A stretch of DNA of 64,000 bases from JAHJDR01 sp964609965 (GTDB lineage: Bacteria > UBA10199 > JADGCS01), in contig CAZSTS010000011.1 of NCBI GenBank assembly GCA_964609965.1, positions 7,093-71,092 of the forward strand. The letters run 5' to 3'. Below, in pieces: positions 18,926 to 29,300 of this stretch. The notes beneath the pieces were generated by a model. That model saw nothing but the letters and a program-made list of their open reading frames with translations, was not told the DNA's origin and did no database searches. How positions within the stretch are numbered: the first letter of the stretch is position 1; the number at the start of each line of letters is the position of its first letter. A program made the position numbers and the translations under genes.

Positions 18926-20650
18926 TTACCATCGTCCACTAACTCCAACGCCTACACCAAGCCCCTGTGGGCCAGGCTCAATCCCTGGCATTCCAGTTTG
19001 CAGACCAGGCATATCAGGACCAAAACTAGGAATTCCACTTGCCGCTCTTGGCATTCCAAGCTCAAGATTTAGATCTGAAATCTTCCATCGATTTGGACCT
19101 CCTGTTGCTCTAGGATCAAAATTTTCATTAATACCATCAAGTATTCTTCCCACTTTTGTGTTGCTTATCAACGCCCCCAAAAGAGCTCCTAAAAGATACG
19201 CGCCCCAGTTAAGAGCGTAATCACCCCAGACTTCATCGCTCATCTCTGAAGCCACTGCTGTACTTACCGTGTTAGCTGTCCAACCCACAACAGGAGCGGC
19301 CACAAGACCAACTCTTTCTGCAGTGTCTAAGGACTCCCAATCTTTTATTTGATCAATAAGCCAATAACCACCTCTCATGGCCGGGATAATGTTTACTACA
19401 GGCAGCAAACCGCTGAACATGCCCGCTACTTCAGAATTTCCATCATCAAGATTTACAGAATCTAATAAACCCATGGCTAGAGGAGCAAAAATACCCACAC
19501 TGAAGAAAGCGTTGTGAGCTGTATAAAAAGCAATCATCTCTGGATCATTTGTAGAAATAGCCTCTAGTGCTCCCAAACCAAAACCCCCAACTGACATTGC
19601 TATATTTTCTCCTGTGAGCGGACTTCCTTCACCACGAGGATTAGGGTTAACATTAGCTGCAGCCGCCATACCAAATTGAGCTGGAATCATGAGAGCTCCA
19701 ACAGCAAGACCTAACCAAGGCTTACCATCGATCTCAAAGGCCTGAACACCTACGAGGTTTCCATTAATCATAGCAGCAAAAGACCAAGCCTGACCTTCTA
19801 ATTCAAAAGCAGTGATAGCCCTTGATAGTTCTGATGTTCCTGGTGTGAGTCTTTCTGCAAGATCTTTTTCTGCTTCACCTTCTTCTTCATCGCAAATGCC
19901 TAGATCTTCACAATCAGAATCACCCTCTGTATCTTCTGCTCTTTCTTGAAGCTCTTCACACACCTCTGGATCAACCCCTTCTTCACAAGGGATCACGTTA
20001 TTCATGTTATTTGATGTGACTTGCATAGAAGCAGGCAAGGCTGAAAGGCCTGCAAAGGCTAAAGCACCATCTGTAAAACGAATAATCAGCACACCAGGAT
20101 CACTGCCATCGTACGTAAGCACAGGATTAGTTGAAACACCCCTTACAATAGAAGCATAACCTAAAGGTCCGGTATATTTCCCCGCAAGATCTGTTGTGAG
20201 CTCTCCCATTTCCATGGCGTAAATTGCTGGGGGATTAAGTGTGCGCATAATCAAACTCAAATCAGCATGACCATACAAGAGTGATTCAGAAACACTCATA
20301 CCAACAAGCTCGCCAGGAGTTTCAGCCCATTGACGCGCTAGGTTTGTTGGTACAACATCAAAAGGAATTTTAAAAACTGGCCGATTCATGCCATCATCAT
20401 CAAGCTCATATTCTCTAGCATCGACTGAAATCGCGTAGACAAGAATACCAGCATCAGCTGCAACAGAAAAACCAATACCCAGTTTTTCAAAAACAGTAGC
20501 AACTTCTTCTTTAGTTGGGCCTGTGTTTGTGCCAGAAGTCGGGGATGTAGAAGATGCGCGTCGTTCCAAAGCCACATCTAATGAAGTCAACTCAGATGGA
20601 GATCTTTCTGAAACTGGTGCCTGACCGGTTGTTGGGATTAAATCGCTCAT
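18926..20650 (-). CDS. Unrecognised 574-residue protein, first gene of the lipoprotein run
   Basis: I do not recognise this family. The chosen ATG gives MSDLIPTTGQAP and follows AGGG six bases upstream; an in-frame TTG 36 bases earlier is less likely. There is no N-terminal signal peptide. The N-terminus is Ser/Thr/Pro-rich. The middle has an acidic Cys-containing stretch (EDTEGDSDCEDLGICDEEEG). Several Gly/Ala-rich hydrophobic segments in the second half (such as LGLAVGALMIPAQFGMAAA and GAYLLGALLGALIS) could be membrane segments. The C-terminus is Gly/Pro-rich. It heads an operon with the 1636-residue lipoprotein, so a role with those envelope proteins is inferred from position only. Confidence 0.6.
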   Translation of the reverse strand: MSDLIPTTGQAPVSERSPSELTSLDVALERRASSTSPTSGTNTGPTKEEVATVFEKLGIGFSVAADAGILVYAISVDAREYELDDDGMNRPVFKIPFDVVPTNLARQWAETPGELVGMSVSESLLYGHADLSLIMRTLNPPAIYAMEMGELTTDLAGKYTGPLGYASIVRGVSTNPVLTYDGSDPGVLIIRFTDGALAFAGLSALPASMQVTSNNMNNVIPCEEGVDPEVCEELQERAEDTEGDSDCEDLGICDEEEGEAEKDLAERLTPGTSELSRAITAFELEGQAWSFAAMINGNLVGVQAFEIDGKPWLGLAVGALMIPAQFGMAAAANVNPNPRGEGSPLTGENIAMSVGGFGLGALEAISTNDPEMIAFYTAHNAFFSVGIFAPLAMGLLDSVNLDDGNSEVAGMFSGLLPVVNIIPAMRGGYWLIDQIKDWESLDTAERVGLVAAPVVGWTANTVSTAVASEMSDEVWGDYALNWGAYLLGALLGALISNTKVGRILDGINENFDPRATGGPNRWKISDLNLELGMPRAASGIPSFGPDMPGLQTGMPGIEPGPQGLGVGVGVSGRW

Positions 20651-20804
20651 AAATACCCTAATTACCTCTGCACTATTATCGGGCAAAGCCCTAATAAGTT
20701 GCTTAAATCATAGACTTTATGGCGGGGTGCGGCAGACACTCTGCGGGCACTTATTTGCTGTAATATCAAGAACTTGTAGCTATTGAGATTTAGCTTAGTT
20801 TTAA

Positions 20805-20849
20805 TATAGGTCCTATGGGGCCTATAGGACTTATAAGACCTATATTGGG
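20805..20849. repeat. Period-9 GGTCCTATA-type tract
   Basis: Units tataggtcc, tatggggcc, tataggact, tataagacc, tatattggg. The same unit family recurs near 23451 and 49464. Because the unit is nearly self-complementary, the tract can also fold into hairpins. Confidence 0.6.
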
Positions 20850-21083
20850 CTCCGAAGAACCTCATAGCAACCCTACCTTGCACGAACTATAATAATACTC
20901 CCCATTCTCTCCCATATTGAGAAAACCGTTAGATCTTTGACTGTGGATAACCATATAAATTCGCGCACTTGCCTAATATCACCCACTTAGAGAGGCCATT
21001 TTCCAATCAGCTTTGGCACTATGTTTGCTTGTTAGAAATGTAGAAAGAAGACAACCCAAGTTAAGGGCTGTCATAAATGCCAC

Positions 21084-21106
21084 GCCAGATTTTCTGTCAA
21101 TCTGGC
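21084..21106. promoter_or_regulatory. Hairpin in the leader of the 168-residue gene
   Basis: A perfect inverted repeat GCCAGATT-N7-AATCTGGC ends 24 bases before the start codon. It may be an RNA structure or an operator. Confidence 0.4.
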
Positions 21107-21130
21107 AAGGCAAAAACAAAGGCATAAATT

Positions 21131-21637
21131 ATGAGCAAAGGCATCATAGACATTCTCTACAATCCTGGATCTGTCAGCACACCAGGAACAGGGACGCAAA
21201 CCGAAGCTTTTACAGACACGGTTACTTGTTATGATGATAAAGCAAGCCAGCTTAGTTTTAATGAAATGGATAGTGAGTTGCTCAGCAATTTAGAAGAACT
21301 TGTTCAAGCAGGCAACGAGGCTACTGTGAGACAGGCTCTTATTGCATTTAAACAAAAGCTCATTTTTGGCAGTTCATTGGAAATAAGGCCCACGATTTTG
21401 AGAGAATTTAATAATTATCTCTTTCAGGCCTCTCAAAGATTCCCGCAGTCTCCTGATATTTTTCAAAGTAGTTTAGAAATTATTTTAGAATTTAAACATC
21501 AAATGGATAAACAAGCTCAAATGCTTGGCCATTTAAGCCAAATCGAGTGGGTAGAATTGGAAAGATCTCTCTACTCTCTTACGGTTTGGGAGGAAGGGTT
21601 AGAGCAGAAACAAGGTTTTTCATTTCTCTCTCCATAA
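21131..21637 (+). CDS. Hypothetical 168-residue protein
   Basis: I do not recognise this protein. It starts MSKGIIDILYNPGSVSTPG, has no signal peptide or membrane segment, and from about residue 45 appears largely helical (MDSELLSNLEELVQAGNEAT, then ILEFKHQMDKQAQMLGHLSQ). The start is preceded by AAAGGC at a reasonable distance. It has its own terminator downstream and lies divergent from the lipoprotein operon. A helical adaptor or regulatory role is possible, but nothing in the sequence proves it. Confidence 0.6.
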   Translation: MSKGIIDILYNPGSVSTPGTGTQTEAFTDTVTCYDDKASQLSFNEMDSELLSNLEELVQAGNEATVRQALIAFKQKLIFGSSLEIRPTILREFNNYLFQASQRFPQSPDIFQSSLEIILEFKHQMDKQAQMLGHLSQIEWVELERSLYSLTVWEEGLEQKQGFSFLSP

Positions 21638-21662
21638 AAAGGGTTAGACCTTTTTAATAAAG

Positions 21663-21721
21663 ACGCGCTCTCAGCAACAAACGTTAGGAGACATCAATGA
21701 CTTTGGGAGCGCGTTTTTTTT
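21663..21721 (+). terminator. Probable terminator with long loop
   Basis: ACGCGCTC pairs with GAGCGCGT across a 36-base loop and is followed by eight T residues. A smaller AAAAAGG/CCTTTTT hairpin lies just upstream at the stop codon. Confidence 0.6.
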
Positions 21722-21725
21722 ATTT

Positions 21726-21795
21726 GTAGCTAGTAGTTTGTAGTTTGAAACCTGTGACCCTGTGACCCTGGGAACCCAAGAACCAATTACCTGTT
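21726..21795. repeat. Period-7 to period-8 tandem tract
   Basis: Units gtagcta, gtagttt, gtagttt pass into gtgaccct, gtgaccct, gggaaccc, aagaacca. The stop codon of the leftward nuclease gene lies within the tract. Confidence 0.6.
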
Positions 21796-22344
21796 CTTGC
21801 TTCTATAAAGACATGGAAGAATATTCTTTCCAGCGCCCCAAATCCCTAATCCCTTCTCTTTTGCTTTCTTCTCCGCCTCAACATATTTTACAGGATCATA
21901 GTTATAATGTTCTAGATAGCGAGGATACTCTGTACAAAAGGGACGGTAATAAGTAGCTAGTCCTTGTTTTATCATGACCAAGGACACATCCTGCTCGTCG
22001 ACAAAAACATGCCCCAAAACACGACCGTATTTATCTAGTCCCTCACCCACCATTTGAATGCGCACTTTCTTATCCTTAATTTCTTTCCTGAGTTGATACG
22101 TCGCCCTCTTGCCATAAGCTTGCTTATATTCAGGGGCATCCATGCCTGCGATTCGAACTCGGACAACATGGCTTCCATTTGTTGCCTCAAACGTATCACC
22201 ATCAATGACTTTTGTGACTGTGTAATAGTTTTGAACAGCCTGACCTACCTTTACTGTTTCATTTTTTTGCACTGATGGAGAGGAACAAGCAATGAATAGA
22301 AACAAAAGAAGGGAAAGAATAAATTTTAATCTTATTGTCTTCAT
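21787..22344 (-). CDS. Thermonuclease-family (SNase-like) lipoprotein
   Basis: A 185-residue protein. MKTIRLKFILSLLLFLFIAC is a lipoprotein signal with Cys at residue 20. The nuclease domain covers about 40-170, starting YTVTKVIDGDTFEA. Residues matching staphylococcal nuclease Arg35, Glu43 and Arg87 are R64 (VRVRIAGMDAPE), E72 and R108 (DKYGRVLG), so it is probably an active Ca-dependent phosphodiesterase anchored in the envelope. A longer frame starting 20 codons upstream only translates repeat units and was not used. The start codon directly abuts a tandem tract. Confidence 0.88.
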   Translation of the reverse strand: MKTIRLKFILSLLLFLFIACSSPSVQKNETVKVGQAVQNYYTVTKVIDGDTFEATNGSHVVRVRIAGMDAPEYKQAYGKRATYQLRKEIKDKKVRIQMVGEGLDKYGRVLGHVFVDEQDVSLVMIKQGLATYYRPFCTEYPRYLEHYNYDPVKYVEAEKKAKEKGLGIWGAGKNILPCLYRSKNR

Positions 22345-22407
22345 ATCTAGCATCCAGCATCCTGTAGCCCGAGAACCTGGGAACCAGAGAACCCGAGACC
22401 CCATAAC
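22344..22407. repeat. Period-7 to period-8 tandem tract
   Basis: Units atctagc, atccagc, atcctgt pass into agcccgag, aacctggg, aaccagag, aacccgag. The tract fills most of the short divergent gap between the nuclease gene and tapT. Confidence 0.6.
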
Positions 22408-22450
22408 ATATTTGCCTTTCCCCTCCTAAACAGATATCAACAATCCATCA

Positions 22451-23083
22451 ATGAATAAGCTAAAAGACAAACGGTTACCCAACATTCCCATTCGGTGTCA
22501 TCATTGCCGTATGCACATCAACCTTTGTTTCTGTGACCTTCTTTTTAAAAAAGAACTTAACACTAAAGTCACTGTTTTGATGCAGTGGCGCGAGCAAATC
22601 ATCACAACAAATACAGCGCATTTGCTTCCAAAGCTTTTGACGAACGCAGAAATCCGCTTTCACGGCCATGAAAACAGAAAATCCTTGGACATAAAAGACC
22701 TGCTCGAATCTGAGGGAACGCCTTTGCTTCTTTATCCTTTTTCTGGTGCCACAGAATTGAGCCTGGATTATGTTTCGACTTTGAAAAAGCCTATTAAACT
22801 CTTTGTGCCTGATGGTAATTGGCACCAGTCATTAAAAATGATTAAAAGAACACCAGATCTTTTGAGCATGAAAAAAGTCACGCTCCCTCCAGGCCCGCCC
22901 TCCTCGTACAAATTGAGACAAGGCCCTACGCCAGATCACCTCTGTACGTTTGAAGCTATTTCACGCGCGTTAGGGATTATTGAAGGAATTGAAATTCAAA
23001 ATAGAATGGAGAATGTTTTCAAAGTAATGGTGGATCGGGTTTTATGGACCAGGGGAAAAGTAGCTTTGAAGGATATTGCCTAA
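22451..23083 (+). CDS. tapT: DTW-domain tRNA-uridine aminocarboxypropyltransferase
   Basis: A 210-residue DTW-domain (YfiP/TapT family) protein. The N-terminal zinc-type cysteines CHHCRMHINLCFC are at 16-28. The family DGTW motif appears as D121-G-N-W124, and the block YKLRQGPTPDHLCTFEAIS matches the conserved RxxP/STxEA region. TapT uses S-adenosylmethionine to make acp3U at position 47 of tRNAs. The Thr-to-Asn change in the signature motif is unusual. No strong Shine-Dalgarno is seen upstream. Confidence 0.85.
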   Translation: MNKLKDKRLPNIPIRCHHCRMHINLCFCDLLFKKELNTKVTVLMQWREQIITTNTAHLLPKLLTNAEIRFHGHENRKSLDIKDLLESEGTPLLLYPFSGATELSLDYVSTLKKPIKLFVPDGNWHQSLKMIKRTPDLLSMKKVTLPPGPPSSYKLRQGPTPDHLCTFEAISRALGIIEGIEIQNRMENVFKVMVDRVLWTRGKVALKDIA

Positions 23084-23450
23084 TTTTGGGCTAAAAGATT
23101 TCATTTCTCATGCAGAAATCAAGAAAAGTACGATCTTTTGAAAAGATAAGCTTAAGAGCAGCTTTTACACCAAAAGCCTTTAAGACCTGCCAGAAGTTTT
23201 GTTTTTTTATTAAGCCACTCATGCCTCTCTAATATGCATAAGCCGTGCCAAGCCTGAAAACTTTATAACAACTTGAAATTACTCGATATTTTTAGAAAAT
23301 AAGCCCCCTAAACAGAGCACGACTGGGGTATTTTGGAGACATTTAGGGGAAAATACTGGGGGGCGTGTCACTAGCATTATAGCAAGAAATGTTAATGATT
23401 TTTTGGGGTTGCGTCTATTTGTTAAGGCATGTTTGCTATTGTCCTGCCTT
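23084..23450. other. Intergenic region without recognised gene
   Basis: About 370 bases between the convergent tapT and valS genes. No convincing open frame, RNA gene or strong terminator was seen. It ends at a period-9 tract. Confidence 0.45.
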
Positions 23451-23498
23451 GTTATAGGTCTTATAGGTCCTATAAGACTTATAGGACCTATATTAGGA
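23451..23498. repeat. Period-9 GGTCCTATA-type tract at the valS 3' end
   Basis: Units gttataggt, cttataggt, cctataaga, cttatagga, cctatatta. The valS stop codon lies in the last unit. Confidence 0.65.
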
Positions 23499-26375
23499 CC
23501 ACGCACTAATTTCTTGCAAAAGACTTCTCAACTTCTCCACCCGTCCTTGGCTGGCTTCAAACGTTGCCCGCTGCTCTTCCACAACTTCTGGTTTAGCATT
23601 TTCAACGAAGTTTCGGTTTTGAAGCCTTTTGTTGAGCGAAGCAATATGTGAATCGAGCTTTTCAATTTCTTTTTGAAGCCTTGTGGTTTCTGTTGCCACA
23701 TCAATGTACTCTGAGATGTCCAAATAGATTTCAAAACTCTTTTCAATGATAGCCACAGTCTTTTTTGGTTTGTCTTTACGGTCTGAAATAATTTGCAAAT
23801 CTTTCAAGTATGCCAAACGACAAATCGTAGGCAAAGATTTATCCATCATTTGCTTTGCAGGCTCATCAAGAGCCAAAGCATGGGCTTTAAGTTTTTGTGC
23901 TTCTTTGATGTTATACGCTTTACGCAAAGCCCTGACATCAGAAACAAACTTTTTGAGTCTATCAAAACGTTCTAAGATGATTTTTTCTTTCTTTGAAACA
24001 GCTTTCTTTGGTGGGAAAGCCGCCAGCATAAGAATCTCTGATTTAGGTTTGTCTTTGCCCCACAGATCAAATTTATCTGCCAATGGCAATAACCTGCTCC
24101 AAAGCTCTTCTGTAATATGCGGAACAAGAGGGCATAAGACGGTTAGGGTTTTTGCAAACGCTGTTACCAAACTATGCAAGGCTGTTTTTCTTTGTAGGGG
24201 ATCATCAGAAATAAGTCGCACTTTACATTGTTCAATGTACCAGTCACAAAAATCATTCCAAACATATTGATAATAATATTGTCCAAGATTTGTAAAATCG
24301 TGGTTATCAAAACACTCTCTGATTTTATTGGCTGCCAACTGAGCTCTGGCATGAATCCATCGGTCTTCGTCCGTTAATAGTTTTGAAAAATCTTTTGGTG
24401 CATCACCACCCTTTTCTTCTTCTTGTTCTATGTACATGAAAATAAACCGCGCTGCATTCCAAAGCTTTGTCATAAAGCGACGGCCTAATTCCTGAAAAGA
24501 ATCAAGAGAGACCTTGAGCTGCTGTCCGCTGGAACTTAAGTATACAAGCGTATATCTTAAGGCATCAGCGCCAACACCTTCATACCCATTGGGAAAAGCT
24601 TTTTCGATGCGACGCAAAATCTCTTTCAGGTTTGAAGGCCTCGCCTCCATCACTGGACCTTCGAGATCCTTTAATGTAGCGCCATCAATAACAACCAAAG
24701 GATCAATACCATTGCCCTTTGACTTACTCATGGTCTCGCCTCTTTCATCGAGTACAATGGGATTGATAAAAACATTTTTGTAAGGAAGCTTGCCTTCAAA
24801 ATGTGTAGCCATCATATTCATGCGCGCTACCCAGAAAAATATGATGTCCTTTCCTGTTACCAGTGTTGAAGTCGGAAAATAGCGTTTAAAATCTGGCGTT
24901 TTTTCGGGCCAACCTAGAGTTGACATGGGCCAAAGTGACGATGAGAACCACGTATCCAAAACATCATCTTCTTGATGCAAATCCGAACTTCCACAATGCG
25001 GACACTTGTCTGGAATTGTCTCGCTAACTATTGGTGGACATTTTGATTCATGTCTTTGACCTTTGACCTTTGACCTTTGACCTTCCCCAAGACAATACCA
25101 AACGGGTATACGATGTCCCCACCAAATTTGACGCGACACACACCAATCACGAATGTTATTTAGCCACTCTAAATAAACTTTATTCCACCGAGGAGGCACA
25201 ATATTTAGTTTATCATGCACAGTGAGAACTTTTTTAGCCAACGGCTTCATTTTGACAAACCATTGGTGTGAAAGACGATATTCAATAGCGGCCTTTGAGC
25301 GGTAAGAACGTCCAATAGGTGTCATGCGAGGTTCTTCTTTTTCTAAAAGACTATTTTCTTTTAATTCTTCTACGGCTTTTTTGCGACACGCGTCTCTGTC
25401 TAAACCTTGATAGCGTTCGGGCACAACCTCATTCATAGTCGCGTCTTCATTCATCACATTAATAGGCTCTAAACCATGTCTTGTGCCTACTTCGAAGTCA
25501 TTGGCATCATGAGCTGGTGTGATTTTGAGACAACCTGTGCCAAATTCCATGTCCACGTATTCATCAGCGATCACAGGGATCACACGCTCTTGCAAAGGAA
25601 GAATAACATTTTTTCCAATGAGTTTTTTATATCTTTTGTCTTCTGGATTGACCGCAACTGCCACATCACCAAACAAAGTTTCGGGCCTTGTTGTAGCTAC
25701 AACAACATACCCAGAACCATCTGCATGAGGGTATTTAATATGCCATAAAAAGCCAGGCTCGCCACCCTCTTTTGTTTCGACTTCGTCATCAGACAAAGCT
25801 GTGCGATCGACTGGACACCAGTTGACTATTCGTTTTCCGCGATAGATTAACCCTTCATCGTAGAGAGTCTTAAATGTTTTAGAAACAGCGCGCGACAATC
25901 CTTCGTCCATAGTAAATCGTGTACGGTCCCAATCACAACTACACCCAAGCTTCATAAGCTGCCTGAGAATCATGTCGCCATATTTTTCTTTCCACTCCCA
26001 AATTTTTTCAATAAACTTTTCGCGGCCCAATTCGCGGTAATCAATGCCTTCGGCATCGAGCATTTTTTTCACAACTGTTTGTGTCGCAATTCCAGCGTGA
26101 TCTGTGCCAGGCACCCAGAGAGCATCATAGCCATCCATGCGTTTGTATCGAATGAGAATGTCCTGAAAGCCATTATTCAAAGCGTGCCCCATGTGCAGGC
26201 GTCCTGTCACATTAGGCGGAGGAATAGAAATAACATAAGTCCCTTTTTTTGAACGCTCTTTATCAAGAACCTTGCCTTCAGAATCCACAGCAGATTTAAA
26301 ACAACCTTTGTCTTGCCACATTTTATAAATGCGCGCTTCAATCTCAGCAAAATTAAAACGTTTCTCTTTTGTCAT
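23493..26375 (-). CDS. valS: Valine--tRNA ligase
   Basis: A 960-residue class I synthetase. The HIGH motif is in PPNVTGRLHMGHALN and the KMSKS loop in MSKSKGNGIDP. GTDHAGIATQ marks the CP region, and the C-terminal coiled-coil arm (LQKEIEKLDSHIASLNKRL) is typical of ValRS. It charges tRNA-Val and edits Thr. Within the zinc/CP region, the stretch GEGQRSKVKGQRHESK is encoded by a 7-bp tandem tract and looks like a lineage-specific insertion. The start overlaps the ileS stop by four bases, indicating an ileS-valS operon with translational coupling. Confidence 0.97.
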   Translation of the reverse strand: MTKEKRFNFAEIEARIYKMWQDKGCFKSAVDSEGKVLDKERSKKGTYVISIPPPNVTGRLHMGHALNNGFQDILIRYKRMDGYDALWVPGTDHAGIATQTVVKKMLDAEGIDYRELGREKFIEKIWEWKEKYGDMILRQLMKLGCSCDWDRTRFTMDEGLSRAVSKTFKTLYDEGLIYRGKRIVNWCPVDRTALSDDEVETKEGGEPGFLWHIKYPHADGSGYVVVATTRPETLFGDVAVAVNPEDKRYKKLIGKNVILPLQERVIPVIADEYVDMEFGTGCLKITPAHDANDFEVGTRHGLEPINVMNEDATMNEVVPERYQGLDRDACRKKAVEELKENSLLEKEEPRMTPIGRSYRSKAAIEYRLSHQWFVKMKPLAKKVLTVHDKLNIVPPRWNKVYLEWLNNIRDWCVSRQIWWGHRIPVWYCLGEGQRSKVKGQRHESKCPPIVSETIPDKCPHCGSSDLHQEDDVLDTWFSSSLWPMSTLGWPEKTPDFKRYFPTSTLVTGKDIIFFWVARMNMMATHFEGKLPYKNVFINPIVLDERGETMSKSKGNGIDPLVVIDGATLKDLEGPVMEARPSNLKEILRRIEKAFPNGYEGVGADALRYTLVYLSSSGQQLKVSLDSFQELGRRFMTKLWNAARFIFMYIEQEEEKGGDAPKDFSKLLTDEDRWIHARAQLAANKIRECFDNHDFTNLGQYYYQYVWNDFCDWYIEQCKVRLISDDPLQRKTALHSLVTAFAKTLTVLCPLVPHITEELWSRLLPLADKFDLWGKDKPKSEILMLAAFPPKKAVSKKEKIILERFDRLKKFVSDVRALRKAYNIKEAQKLKAHALALDEPAKQMMDKSLPTICRLAYLKDLQIISDRKDKPKKTVAIIEKSFEIYLDISEYIDVATETTRLQKEIEKLDSHIASLNKRLQNRNFVENAKPEVVEEQRATFEASQGRVEKLRSLLQEISAWS
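25053..25087. repeat. Period-7 tandem tract inside valS
   Basis: Units tctttga, cctttga, cctttga, cctttga, ccttccc. Three units equal 21 bases, so the protein shows a 7-residue echo (QRSKVKG, QRHESK) without breaking frame. Confidence 0.65.
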
Positions 26376-29300
26376 TTGGAGTCTCCCCTGTCACGGCGAA
26401 GCTTTAGTGAAGACGGACTTGAAACTGTGAGAGCTATAGTTAGTTCTTTTTTCTCGATTTGACAGACTTCACTTGCCTTGCCTGCTGGCTTTTCCTTTGC
26501 AGTGAATTCAACAGCAAGCGTTTGCTCTTTAATATAATCAATATTGCCACTGATAGCTTTTTCAACCTCCCCTGCTGCCGCGTATTCTACATTAATGCGA
26601 TCACTTAATTTAAGGTCAGCTGTTTTTCTCAACTTTTGAATTCTATTAACCACTTCACGAGCCAAACCTTCTAATATTTGATCTTCATCCAGTGTTGTAT
26701 CGAGCTCAACAGTAATAAAAGCATCAGACACAAGGTGCTCATGTCCTTTTTTAGGTTTGCGATAAATGATTAGATCTTGACTCGTAAGCTCCTCACCCTG
26801 CACTGTAAGCGATTCGCCATGTTCGACTTTGACAAGAGTTTCTGTGTCTATTCCCATTATCGCTTTGTTAATTTCACCAAACTTCTTACCCAGTCTTTTG
26901 CCTAAAGCAGCACCATTAGCCTTGGCAGAAAGCTCAACAAAATCATCTTCATTGGTAAGATACTCAACATTCTTTATATTGAGCTCTTCTTTGACGTAAC
27001 TTTCGAGTGTTTTTAATCGATCTAAAAGTGCGGCATTGCGGTGAATCACAGTGAGTTTTTTTAACGGCACTTTCACTTTGATATTTTTCTTTTCGCGCAT
27101 ATTGCGAACAATAAGTATAACGCGTTCTATGAGGCTAACTGATTCTTCAAGGTCGCTGCTAATAAGGCCTTCGTTAGCAACAGGAAAGTCGTTTAAATGA
27201 ACACTTTCTGCTGCACCCTCTTCTTTTAAGTTTTGGTACATGAGCTCTGCTAAAAATGGGGTAAACGGTGCCATAACATTAGCCATTGTGAACAAAACAT
27301 AATACAAAGTTTGATAGGCTGATTCTTTGTCTTTTGTGCTTTTTTCGTCCCAAAAACGTTTACGATTTAATCGAATGTACCAATTTGTAAGGTCTTCGAT
27401 AAAATCAAGAAGAGCAGGAACCACATTGTTGAGATGGTACTCTGCCATTTCTTTTTCTGTAATGGAGAGAAGTGTTTGCGTTTTTGAAATGATCCAGCGA
27501 TCAAGAATGTTATCTGATTTTGGCACAATGTTTTTCTTTGGCTCCCATTTATCAATAACCGCATAGCTGATAAAAAAGGTATAAGCATTCCACCATTTGA
27601 GTAATATTCTTCTAACAATATCTTTTACGCCTGATTCTGAAAACCTAAGCTCTTCAGCTTTAACAACCGGTGATTGAATCATGTAAAGCCTGAGGGCATC
27701 TGCGCCGTGGGCATCAAGAACATCACCAGGATCAGGGTAATTTTTGAGGCGCTTACTCATCTTCTTGCCATCTTCGGCCAGCACCATCCCATTAACCACT
27801 ACATTTTTGAAAGGAGGTTTATTAAAAAGAGCTGTGCCTAAAATCATTAGTGTGTAAAACCACCCGCGAGTCTGATCGAGTCCTTCTGCAATAAAATCTG
27901 CTGGAAAACCTTTTTCGAACTCCTCTTTGTTCTCAAAAGGATAGTGACACTGGGCATAAGGCATGGCCCCAGACTCAAACCAACAGTCAAGAACCTCTGG
28001 AATACGTTTGTAAACACCCTTCCCATCTTTGGCTGGAATCTCTAAATCGTCAAGATGCTCTCGATGGAGATCTGTAATCTTCTGGCCACAAAGCTCTTCA
28101 AGTTCTTTTATGCTTCCCACACAAACACACTCATCTGTTTCTGTGTTTTTCCAAATAGGAATTGGATTTCCCCAATAACGATTACGCGAAATATTCCAGT
28201 CACGGGCATTTTCGAGCCAATTTCCAAAACGTCCATCACGCAGAGTCTCAGGCACCCAATGTGTTTTTTGATTAGCCGCGATCATGGCTTCTTTGATTTT
28301 TTCTACATTCACAAACCAAGATGAAATAGCACGATAGATAAGTGGCGTGTCTGACCGCCAACAAAAGGGATAGCTGTGTTTTATGGTTTCTTGCTTTACT
28401 ATCTTGCCTTGCTTTTTGAGCATGCGGATAATTTCTTTGTCGGCATCTTTTACATATTGGCCAACAAAATCACTAACAGGTTCTGTAAACTTGCCATCAG
28501 CATCAACAGGCATAACAAGCTCTATTTTATTTTTCTTACACACATCGTAATCATCTTCACCAAAAGCAGGGGCCGTGTGCACAACACCTGTACCATCCTC
28601 AGTTGTGACAAAATCACCGAGAACAACTCGAAACGCGCCCTTTGCTGCTTGATCAGAAAAATAATCAAAGAGAGGTTCATAGCGCTTATTTTCTAAATCT
28701 TTTCCTTTGTAACGTTGAATGATTTTATATTCTTCTTCACTACGAAAATACGCTGGCAACCGAGCTTCAGCTAAAATGAAATTTTTCTTAGCATCAGGGT
28801 CAAAAATCTTAACATAGTCAATATCAGCACCGACAGTGAGCGCTAAATTGCTGGGCAGAGTCCATGGAGTGGTTGTCCATGCCAATAAACTGGCATTGTC
28901 TTCTTCGAGAACTTTAAAAACAAGTGTGAGTGAAGGGTCTTGAACGTCTTTATAGTTTTGGCCTGCTTCAAAATTAGACAAGGGAGTACAGACGGCTGTT
29001 GAGTAAGGCATCACACGATGCCCTTGATAAACGAGTCCCTTATCCCAAAGTTGTTTAAACACCCACCAAACAGATTCCATAAACTCAGGATCCATTGTCT
29101 TATAGTCATTTCTAAAATCTACCCAACGCCCAATACGGTTGACCGTTTTTTCCCATTCCGCAGTAAAACGAAGAACAATGCTACGACATTCTTTATTATA
29201 ATTCGCTATCCCAAACTTTTCGACACCTGCACTGCCACTGATCCCAAGTTTTTTATCAATTTCGTATTCAATAGGTAAGCCATGACAGTCCCAACCAAAA

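Larger units (their letters stand above)
20651..21130. other. 480-base divergent intergenic region
   Basis: No gene is supported here. The region holds a 9-bp-period tract (20805-20849), a perfect DnaA-box sequence TTATCCACA on the minus strand (20942-20950), and a hairpin just before the rightward 168-residue gene. It must also contain promoters for the two divergent genes, but I could not choose hexamers with confidence. Confidence 0.5.

Noticed and set aside
20942..20950. Single perfect DnaA box near 20.9 kb as an origin
   Set aside because: Only one box in a 480-base gap and no orientation switch; the 40.4 kb cluster is a better candidate.
22345..22404. Longer N-terminus for the nuclease gene
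   Set aside because: The extra 20 codons translate tandem-repeat units and would bury the lipoprotein signal.
23746..24270. 174-residue open frame antisense to valS
   Set aside because: It overlaps the conserved valS C-terminal region and shows no domain.
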